From Euglena gracilis (taxonomy: Eukaryota > Euglenida > Euglenophyceae > Euglenales): 64,000 nt of DNA. The stretch spans positions 2,294,001 to 2,358,000 of the forward strand of contig CP154954.1 of NCBI GenBank assembly GCA_039621445.1. The letters are read 5' to 3'. The translations under genes were made by a program, and so were the position numbers. Shown one piece after another: positions 33,270 to 40,459 of the stretch (position 1 is the first letter of the stretch; every line of letters begins with the position of its first letter). Under the pieces are notes generated by a model, which worked only from the letters and a program-made list of their open reading frames with translations, searched no databases and had not been told where the DNA came from.

Positions 33270-34330
33270 GAGATGGCCCTTTCTTTGCATGATTTGCTCA
33301 GGCTAATCCTGGAGGGGAAACAAATACAAAATCAGACCATCGAAAATTTCCTGGGAAAAAATCCCAGTCTAAAACGGTATCAAAGTGCTTTCACACTGTT
33401 ATGGGTAATTTTTCAAAAAATGGGGGTACCCCTCCTGAAGCCACCACCGACCAAGCAGCTGACGCTTTGGTACAATTATTTCAATTTTCTAAGGCCCAAG
33501 CCCGTAATGCGTACAGTGCTATGCTTTTGATTCCTGGGTTTGGTGGATTGAGATTCCACACCGTGTTGGCACCTTACAAAAGATTTTGGAACCAAAATCT
33601 GGAAAAGTATGGTGCATTTTTCGATCCCCTCCCAATCCTCCTGGGGCTGGCCAAGGCCCCCTTTCCCACTGATATGTGTATATTGCGTACACAACTTATT
33701 TTTTGCTCACGTATCCTCTGTTTATACAGATCTTCAGATTTGGACAGAATCAAACGCACAACCAGTGTGTTGGGCAAGGCGCCGTATATTAAAATTAGGC
33801 GTAAAGGCCAAAAATTCCACAAATGGGTCCATTCCACAATGCCCCCAAATAAGCCCATTTCTTTTGATGATGTCCTATGTTGTAGCAAAAAAGGCCATTC
33901 GTCAGACCCGGGGGACCCCTTCAGATTTCACTAAAAACCCCCTTTAAGCCCATTAGTGCAGATACCATTGCTTCAATAACCAAATATTTTTTGGCCAAAC
34001 AAGGGGTACCCCCCCAGGTTTGGGGGGCACACTCCACCAGAGGGACAGGGGTTGGTTTACTCAAAAAATTGGGCCTTTCTGCCCAAAGAAGTTTATGAGA
34101 TTGGCCAGTGGAGGGGGGTGGAGGCTTTTACAGCCCACTGTCAACGACTTGGTGCCCAAGGTGCCCTAGAAAGTGCCCTGGCCACCCTACTTTCAGTCCA
34201 CAATCTGGCCTCACAAGGGCAAAGTGCGGAGCCCGTGGTGTCTCGTACTCCCTCGAGGAAAACCGATCAGGGAGGCAGGGACACCGGGGGCGAAGCACAA
34301 AGACCTTGTGAGCCCTACCCCCCCACCCGT
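33270..34330 (+). pseudogene. Tyrosine recombinase of DIRS fragment 2, inactivated
   Basis: The N-terminal helical part (ARNAYSAMLLIPGFGGLRFH) leads to YRSSDLDRI, with the first catalytic Arg, and KIRRKGQKFHKW, with the Lys region. The C-terminal box gives AHSTRGTGVGLLKKLG (His-x-x-Arg) and IGQWRGVEAFTAHCQRLG. The catalytic Tyr would be expected where Cys (TGT, in AHCQRL) now stands. There is a frameshift between the HSTRG and GQWRG blocks (about 34080-34090) and another near 33930. Confidence 0.7.
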
Positions 34331-34583
34331 AAAAGGAAATTTGCCTTCAACAGCCCTCAATTAACAGAAAATGGGGTCAGGGGGGGCAGGAGGGCCCAAG
34401 GGGAAAGAGAAAGCGTCACAACCGTCACGTCGGAGCCACATCGCAGCAACCCGCGAGGCGGCAACCGGGGCCCCCCACTAAGCAGGGGACTCCTAAACCA
34501 CGCACTCCTAACCGCACGCGCGCACAACAAACAGAGATTCGCCGAGTGAGCCAAGATGTTTTCATTGCCTCACAGGTTCTGTT

Positions 34584-35063
34584 GGTCTTTTCGGACTCCC
34601 ACGACAAAGGAAGGGGGAGGAAGTGACCAAGAGGGTGCCACGAAAAAGCACAAGAATGATTTGTGGTTGTATTTTGGTCGTGCTTTGCTTGCCGGACTGT
34701 TATGTTATGGTGTGTTTGTGCTGCGTGCGCGGGGGGTGGGGGTTTGCTTCTTACTGCGCCTTTTTTTGCCGGAGTTGGCGATTGAGGTGGCCTTCCTCCG
34801 ACACCTTGGCGAGCTGAAACCCCTTGGCCCCGCCCCCCCCCCCCCTCTCCCATGGTCCCTTGGTGCCCCCCCCCCCCTGATGGGAATGGTGGTCCTCTTC
34901 GTTTTTCTGGTGGGTGTTGGGGCATGCTGGTTGGGGTCCCCTTTTCTGGTTGGGATGTTTTTCTCCTGATTTTTTGGGTGGGATGGTTGGCTCACCACTT
35001 CTTGTGCTTCTCCCTCTTGGTCCCTTCCTCCCCCTTCCGTTGTCGTGGGAGTCCGAGACCATT
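34584..35063. repeat. Inverted repeat, arms of about 65 bp
   Basis: CGGACTCCCACGACAAAGGA..GGAGGAAGTGACCAAGAGGG on the left and its complement CTTGTGCTTCTCCCTCTTGG..CGTTGTCGTGGGAGTCCGAG at 35001-35063. About 345 bp of DNA lies between. Sequence CTCGGGCTCCGCACT beyond the arms is shared with the start of the - strand DIRS element near 51.27 kb. Confidence 0.75.
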
Positions 35064-35069
35064 CGGGCT

Positions 35070-35630
35070 CCGCACTGCGAGATGGTGAGTACTGTGCACC
35101 CCCTTTGGGCCATAATATTTGAATTTTTGACACGACTCCCAGCCTCCATTCCAAACGCTATTTTTTGTACCTGTTGATTCCCGTGAGCTAGTCCTTATTT
35201 TCCATAGTGGCTTGGTTCTTAATCATGCTTTCATGCTGCAGCTGCGTACTTCCGCCCTGGACTGTTCTATTATAACTCAACCCACCCTTGCATCTTTCCC
35301 ATCCATAGGAGACCCAGCCCCTTGGTGCTGTGGGGTTCCAGTGGGCCCCCGCGTCTTTGTCAACCCATACCCTCCTGTCCGTAGAATTTTATCATCTTGG
35401 CGTTTTAGTGGAATTCAGCTCTCTTCCCATTGTTTGTGTTTCAGTTGCCTGTTTATGACACTCCAAGACCTGACCACTAACATGTTAGTTTTGTGCCCGC
35501 ATCTGTTCCCAAAGAGTATTGTCCTTTCCCACATCCCCCCACTCCCGCAGTAAATGTACATGGGCTGCATGCAGGGGTGGGTGTGTTGAGGACACAAAAT
35601 GACTCCTGTCACCTTTAGGATTAGGGATTA
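35070..35630. other. Unassigned sequence left of the Ty3 element
   Basis: No domain recognised. It does not continue the DIRS recombinase that is interrupted at the right edge of the Ty3 element. Confidence 0.4.
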
Positions 35631-36121
35631 TGAGTCAGGGGGATGTAGTCGACACCCACACCAAAACATACACCTAACCCAACCAACCCCAACCTGATGA
35701 CTCTGCCGTTAGGATAGGAAAATCTTATTAGGAATTATTAGCAGCTGACCCACCCATTGTCCTGCACAGGAGTCTGTCACTGTTTTTGTCTTCAAGTCAA
35801 GTATTGAATTACCATGGTGGCAATTATCATTCTTACCTGGACAGTACGTGGTGAATTAGATTGGTGATGGTTTTGGAATTGCTGAATTGCTTGTATTGTG
35901 CTGTTGGTCTTGTGGATTTTTAATCAAAAGAAAAGTATGAGCCACCCAACTCACCTGTTTTAACCAAAAAGACACAACAAAACAAAAGAAAAGGAAATTT
36001 TTAAAACAAGCCGCGAGGGGAATTGAAAACACATTGGGCAGGGTAAAAGTAAAGATCCTACGCAACGGGGTGCCGGCCCCGAGGAACTGGAAACTCCAGG
36101 GCGGGCACCACGGTTACAACA
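35631..36121 (+). repeat. 5' LTR
   Basis: Starts TGAGTCAGGG and ends GGTTACAACA (TG...CA). Roughly 90 percent identical to the 3' LTR by eye, with several indels and a poorly aligned first 60 bp. Shares the core CTTATTAGGAATTATTAGCA. Confidence 0.85.
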
Positions 36122-36534
36122 TGGTCGCAGAGGTAGACTGCCCAATTTTGATTCCCCTCCGACATGCCGGCTTATACGAACCAGGAACTGGAAAAAAAAC
36201 GAACAAGAAAACTGCAAAAAAAACTGACGCTGACATGCCAGCTGCCGAAACCGCCATCGCTAGGGTGGTGGAGCCGGCGGAGGGCAACTCAGCCATGTAC
36301 CAAACTCTGGATGTGCCAGCTGCCTTAACCGCCATCGCTAGGGTGGTGGAGCAGGGCGGATGGTTTCCCAGCCATGAACCAACACTGGAAATGCCAGCTG
36401 CCTTAACCGCCATCGTTAGGGTGGTGGAGCCGGCAGATGGTTTGCCGCCCATATACCCGTCACTGGACATCAACAGGTGGACTGAACTGGAACAAAAACG
36501 GCACAGACATTACAGTGCCACGGACATGCAATGA
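36121..36534 (+). CDS. Ty3 element leader ORF with three 26-residue repeats
   Basis: An ATG at the LTR border opens 137 codons. After a Lys-rich stretch come three tandem 26-residue units (MPAAETAIARVVEPAEGNSA..., VPAALTAIARVVE..., MPAALTAIVRVVE...), encoded by 78-bp DNA repeats. I recognise no known Gag part. It overlaps the next frame by about 100 nt (+1 shift). Confidence 0.45.
   Translation: MVAEVDCPILIPLRHAGLYEPGTGKKTNKKTAKKTDADMPAAETAIARVVEPAEGNSAMYQTLDVPAALTAIARVVEQGGWFPSHEPTLEMPAALTAIVRVVEPADGLPPIYPSLDINRWTELEQKRHRHYSATDMQ
36122..36139 (+). promoter_or_regulatory. Putative primer-binding site
   Basis: TGGTCGCAGAGGTAGACT begins directly after the LTR, in the position where reverse transcriptase is primed by a tRNA ending in CCA. 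I could not assign the tRNA. Confidence 0.5.
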
Positions 36535-37063
36535 CAGCCCACGTGTCATTGCAATGGTGAACAGGGACCAGGAAGACACCGAACAGACCGGTCCAGCACC
36601 AGAATACAAAGAAAGTGACGAAAACAACGAACCGTACTTCGACCAACAGGTCTTTACACCACAAACATGGTACCAACAGCCAGAAACGGACACTCAGAAC
36701 GACCAAAACTGGCAAACTGCAACAGCACAGCAACCAGGAACCCAGAGTTTTGCACTGGTGGCGGTACGACAGAGCCCGGAACAACCAGACCGCCTCCAGG
36801 GTGAAACTGAAACTTCGTACCAGGAACCATCGTACAGCTCGTACGAGATTCCACAGCCGGAACCACAGAACCAGAACACTGACTGGGACTGGTGGTCGAA
36901 CTTTGCGTACGAAACTGGACAGCTGACCCAGGAATTTCAACAGTTCAGACACAAAACTGAACAGACGAAACAGCAAACGGCGGAAAACTCTGCAGCAGCA
37001 GCTACAACAAACAACGACGGAGTGGGTCAGCGAACTGCACGCCACAGTGAACAGACAGGGTGA
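36437..37063 (+). CDS. Ty3 element Gln/Asn-rich ORF
   Basis: 208 codons, rich in Gln, Asn, Thr and Tyr (for example QQVFTPQTWYQQPETDTQND). It runs into the coiled-coil frame through an overlap (36927-37063 open in both). The shift needed is +1 (or -2), so it could be a real frameshift, a sequencing error or a mutation. Acidic and low-complexity; probably the N-terminal part of the Gag polyprotein. Confidence 0.5.
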   Translation: MVCRPYTRHWTSTGGLNWNKNGTDITVPRTCNDSPRVIAMVNRDQEDTEQTGPAPEYKESDENNEPYFDQQVFTPQTWYQQPETDTQNDQNWQTATAQQPGTQSFALVAVRQSPEQPDRLQGETETSYQEPSYSSYEIPQPEPQNQNTDWDWWSNFAYETGQLTQEFQQFRHKTEQTKQQTAENSAAAATTNNDGVGQRTARHSEQTG

Positions 37064-37070
37064 GGCACTC

Positions 37071-39191
37071 ATGACAGAAATAAACGGCAGACACGAAGAA
37101 CTGACGACAGTCCTGGCAACAACCCAAGCAAACATGGAACAGCTGACCGTCAACCAGAACAGGCTGTACCAGGAACATTTTAACGGAATGTCACAGCAGA
37201 TCACAGAAATCAGGGAAATGTCTGGCTCACTGGGTGAAAAACTCAGGGAATTTCACAGTTTTCTGCAGATGGCAGGTGGAAACGCACAGAACCAGGGTGA
37301 ACATCTGGTTGGTTTACTACACCGACAGCGAGAAAACGAAAAAACAACTGCAGAACTGCAACAGAGATTGGCTGTGGCAGAAGAACGGGTCGCAGGAATC
37401 ACAGGCGGAGTCCAAACGGTGAACAGCAAAGTGGACGAAACTGTGGCAACAGTGTCCAGAAAAGTTGAAAACCTCAGAGGCGAAATCAGCAGTGTGGTGG
37501 AAAGAATTCAGAAGGACATGGGCAGTGAAATCGGAAATCTGGCAGGACGGGTTCAGCAGCAGGAAACAAAAACGACAACAACCATTCAAAACTGTGATTA
37601 CCTGCACAAAAAACTGGTCGAACTGCAGAAAATCCCAGATCAGCAGCAGCAGATTACACAGCTGAACGAGGAAATCGGCAGACTGAAACGACAAGTGGAA
37701 ACCCTGACCTCCAACGAAGAAAAACACAAACAACGCACTGAACGTCTGAACCTGGAGGTCGGCAACCTGGGTCACAGGGTGGACGAAACAGCCCAAACGA
37801 CTCAAAACCTGCTGGGTGAACTACAAAAAGGGACCATTAAAACGGGAACACATGCCACATCTGAACATGCCAAATGGCTGGAAATGACATCTGCCATTGG
37901 CTCAATGACAACCAGGGTCGGTCAACTGGAAGCAAAACTGGCTGGTCTGACAACAAAAACTGCAGAACGGGAGACACATGACAACGGCATTTGGCAGCAT
38001 TTACATTCTCTGACCACGGAACTGCAAACACAGCAGAAACAGTGGACAGAACAGCTGGTGACCCTGGACAGAAAAATCAGTACTGTGACAAAAACGACTG
38101 AAAACCTGACTGAAAAACTGGAAAGGCAAAACACCCAGCAAATCACAACCCCTAGCCCTAGCCTGGCTGAAATACCCAGACTTTTTGAAAATCTTTGCAT
38201 TTCCTCTCGCCCAGCCTGCACAGGGGCCTTCGGGCCAGAGTCAGGGGCCAGCCCCCTGGCCAGTGGGCCTCCCTCGAGGACCCAGGCTGGACAGCCAGGG
38301 GCAGCCACAACGGCCCAACGAACAGAACCCCCCCAGGGGGCGGACAGGGCCGCGGGCCAACGGGGATCGGGGACCCCACAACCCCAGAACCAGCCCCCAC
38401 CAGCCCCGAGGGGCCAGCCCACAAGACAACACGGGACGGGGACCCTAGAACCCCAGGCCTGGCCAACGGGGATGGGGACCCCACAACCCCTGGCCCAGCC
38501 ACGGCCAGCCCTGAGGGGCCAGCCCGCAGGAAACCAAGGGACGGGGACCCCAGAACCCCTTGCCTGTCGAACGGGGACGGGGACCCCACAACCCCTGACA
38601 GGTATGTTCAGCCAGAGCAGCCAGCACTGGGGGGACGAAACACCACACCCAAAAATGGAAGGAGGAGCTGCAGCACTGGGGACCGTTAACTCGGCTTCCC
38701 TGGTGGGGCAGCTCATCCAACAAGAACTGAAAACTGCCTTGACACCGTTAATTGCCCAACTGACTCGACAAACAGAACGGCCGACTGCAGTCCCGACCAG
38801 CCCAGCTCTTACGACAAACCCGACAAGCCCAGCACCACAGCCAACCCAGCCGACTCAACAGCCAGTGACGACACAACAAAACCCACAGTCCCGGACTCGG
38901 GGCTTGTTCATGTGGGCAGACGAAACCGAAACTCAGAACACAGCCACAACAACCTGGGTGGGACCCCAGATGGGGTCTGCCCAAACTGCCATCCACCACA
39001 TAGGAGAGGAAACAGTGGTGGCACCCGTGGCAACGGCCCCGGCAGCATCCTTCGGGCTGCTGCTGGGTCCAGTGGGCGCGGCAATGACAAAAGACCTGGT
39101 AAGACCAACACTGCAGGGGAATTTCGCAGATTTTGCCGTGAAAAATTTCCGATGTACCTGCAACGTGTGTCAGCCGGTCAGGGATCCCTGA
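37071..39191 (+). CDS. Ty3 element coiled-coil protein (Gag N-terminal part)
   Basis: ATG at 37071 gives 706 residues (frame open from 36927). The first 370 or so are heptad-like, rich in Leu, Glu, Gln and Lys (LRGEISSVVERIQKDMGSEI, LNEEIGRLKRQVETLTSNEE), a long coiled coil likely to multimerise. Residues of about 380-550 form a Pro/Gly/Thr linker with repeated GTGTPQPL units, and the remainder is Thr/Pro-rich. It overlaps the capsid frame for 280 nt and ends 40 nt after a -1 frameshift heptamer, so it may be the N-terminus of a longer Gag or Gag-Pol. Confidence 0.75.
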   Translation: MTEINGRHEELTTVLATTQANMEQLTVNQNRLYQEHFNGMSQQITEIREMSGSLGEKLREFHSFLQMAGGNAQNQGEHLVGLLHRQRENEKTTAELQQRLAVAEERVAGITGGVQTVNSKVDETVATVSRKVENLRGEISSVVERIQKDMGSEIGNLAGRVQQQETKTTTTIQNCDYLHKKLVELQKIPDQQQQITQLNEEIGRLKRQVETLTSNEEKHKQRTERLNLEVGNLGHRVDETAQTTQNLLGELQKGTIKTGTHATSEHAKWLEMTSAIGSMTTRVGQLEAKLAGLTTKTAERETHDNGIWQHLHSLTTELQTQQKQWTEQLVTLDRKISTVTKTTENLTEKLERQNTQQITTPSPSLAEIPRLFENLCISSRPACTGAFGPESGASPLASGPPSRTQAGQPGAATTAQRTEPPQGADRAAGQRGSGTPQPQNQPPPAPRGQPTRQHGTGTLEPQAWPTGMGTPQPLAQPRPALRGQPAGNQGTGTPEPLACRTGTGTPQPLTGMFSQSSQHWGDETPHPKMEGGAAALGTVNSASLVGQLIQQELKTALTPLIAQLTRQTERPTAVPTSPALTTNPTSPAPQPTQPTQQPVTTQQNPQSRTRGLFMWADETETQNTATTTWVGPQMGSAQTAIHHIGEETVVAPVATAPAASFGLLLGPVGAAMTKDLVRPTLQGNFADFAVKNFRCTCNVCQPVRDP
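39143..39149 (+). promoter_or_regulatory. Putative -1 ribosomal frameshift site A_AAU_UUC
   Basis: The heptamer AAATTTC fits X_XXY_YYZ exactly in the coiled-coil frame (codons AAT, TTC). A -1 slip enters the capsid frame (AAA TTT CCG ATG). The stop of the zero frame is 40 nt downstream. A hairpin from CGGTCAGGGATCCCTGACCG lies at 39175-39194, 25 nt after the heptamer, further than the usual 5-9 nt. Confidence 0.6.
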
Positions 39192-40459
39192 CCGATGACC
39201 TGAAACTGTCACTGCTGGAGGGCAGCCTGGACAGTGCCAGCAAACTGGAACTACAACGCAGACAGGAACGCGGTGAGAAAATAAAATACCAGGAATTTTG
39301 GAACTGGATGTGCCAGAAATACGGTGGAGACACGCAATCAGCCATCAAAGACGAACTGAAAAACCTGAGACCAAAAACGGAAGGAAAACTGACACTGGAA
39401 GCGTGGAGGGAGTTTGAGGCCCATTTCAAACTCCTCTACAGCAGGCTGGAAAATCCATCAGAGGAAGACGCTTACAACCTGGTGGCTGAAAAAATGCCTG
39501 AAACGCAACGCAGAAGCTGCATCAGGGAACAGGACCGCAGAAATCAGGACAGACCGACACTGAAACTGAAAGGGGTCACGAACATTATGAACGTCCCAGA
39601 TGCAACAACGGAAGACATACGAGACCTGGTGGCAGCAACAGTGGGCACAGGTGAAAATTTTCAGGTGGCGCGGGACGGACAAAACTTCAGGATCCAACTG
39701 CACAGCAGCAGAGCTGCTGAACTTCTCCTGATGAAAAACGGTTCAACGCTGCTGACTGGACACAAGCCACAATTCACACAGGTACAGGCCAAACTGACTC
39801 TGGACGAACTGTTCCAACGGGTGGAAACCGAACTCAGGTGCCAACAACAGTCAGACTCCCTGGGTAGGGGGTACAACGGCTGGCAGAACCAACTTCGTGA
39901 AAACAGGTCACGGTCGATGGACCGCAGGGGTTACGTCAGGGAAGTCAAGGAGGAGGAGAAAACAAAATCCAGAAGTCGGACACCACCTTCCAGATCCCGA
40001 CCCAACTCCCCTGGACCTCGAACCCCAACACCCGAAAAACCCAGACCCCCTTCTCCACGCCAGCAGATGCCCATGGCAGTTTCAGAACAGCCTGGCCAGG
40101 GACGGAACACCAACTGGTCAGACTGGGGACAGAACGACTGGGGCAAAGGCAAAGGAAAGGGGAAAGGTCAAAACTGGGGTTCAACCCAAAACTGGAACCA
40201 GAACTGGAATCAGAATTACGGCAAAGGCTACGATTCAGGAAAGGGATACAACTCTGGGAAAGGATACAATTCTGGGAAGGGGAGCGGGAAAGGAAAAGGC
40301 AAAGGGCAGCCACAGCCACAGCCAGCAGCAACGAAAACCGAACCACAGACACAGCAAACCAATTCACAGGAGCCAGCCAACCAGCCACAGGGACAGCCAA
40401 AGGCAGAAGCATCTTCCAGCAATCGCTGGCAGCCAGTTCAAAACACAGAACGGAAGTGA
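39152..40459 (+). CDS. Ty3 element Gag capsid/nucleocapsid-like protein
   Basis: The first AUG of this frame is at 39152, three bases after the frameshift heptamer; the frame is also open upstream to before 38912 without an AUG. Residues of about 15-115 match a retrotransposon Gag domain in style (LSLLEGSLDSASKLELQRRQ, YQEFWNWMCQKYGGDTQSAI, LTLEAWREFEAHFKLLYSRL). The C-terminal third is Arg-Ser/Pro-rich and then a Gly-Lys repeat tail (DWGKGKGKGKGQNWG, KGYNSGKGYNSGKG), which probably binds nucleic acid in place of a zinc knuckle, none being visible. It ends with a single UGA that keeps the Pol frame. Confidence 0.8.
   Translation: MYLQRVSAGQGSLTDDLKLSLLEGSLDSASKLELQRRQERGEKIKYQEFWNWMCQKYGGDTQSAIKDELKNLRPKTEGKLTLEAWREFEAHFKLLYSRLENPSEEDAYNLVAEKMPETQRRSCIREQDRRNQDRPTLKLKGVTNIMNVPDATTEDIRDLVAATVGTGENFQVARDGQNFRIQLHSSRAAELLLMKNGSTLLTGHKPQFTQVQAKLTLDELFQRVETELRCQQQSDSLGRGYNGWQNQLRENRSRSMDRRGYVREVKEEEKTKSRSRTPPSRSRPNSPGPRTPTPEKPRPPSPRQQMPMAVSEQPGQGRNTNWSDWGQNDWGKGKGKGKGQNWGSTQNWNQNWNQNYGKGYDSGKGYNSGKGYNSGKGSGKGKGKGQPQPQPAATKTEPQTQQTNSQEPANQPQGQPKAEASSSNRWQPVQNTERK
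40457..40459 (+). promoter_or_regulatory. Gag UGA stop in frame with Pol (putative readthrough)
   Basis: Context CGG AAG TGA AGG GGC. The codons that follow are open in the same frame for 1,988 residues, and the first AUG of that stretch is 270 nt downstream (40727). Gammaretrovirus-type suppression of a single stop is the known parallel. No confirmed stimulatory structure, though the next 40 nt are G-rich. Confidence 0.65.

Larger units (their letters stand above)
32444..35063 (+). mobile_element. DIRS-type retrotransposon fragment 2
   Basis: Order on +: RNase H (QTAAPMRGGGLDIHTGSTVQ, INVKELHAAI, LSVDNEV, VNWVPSDKCLADPIS), a Dam-like methyltransferase domain in another frame (YGNPPWSIIHNFLPRL...VTPYWDSTTWW), then a tyrosine recombinase. 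Gag and RT are absent from the left. Beyond 34556 the fragment ends in an inverted repeat (34584-34655 against 35001-35063), as DIRS elements have complementary termini. Frameshifts at several points make it inactive. Confidence 0.8.

Noticed and set aside
36470-37204. 244-codon - strand frame opposite the Ty3 leader
   Set aside because: Antisense shadow of the Gln-rich coding strand.
40457-40459. UGA as a reassigned sense codon
   Set aside because: Pol itself (46424) and the coiled-coil ORF (39189) end in UGA, and Trp is TGG in all recognised domains, so context-dependent readthrough is simpler. The UGA before the 11712 exon can be avoided by a nearby acceptor.
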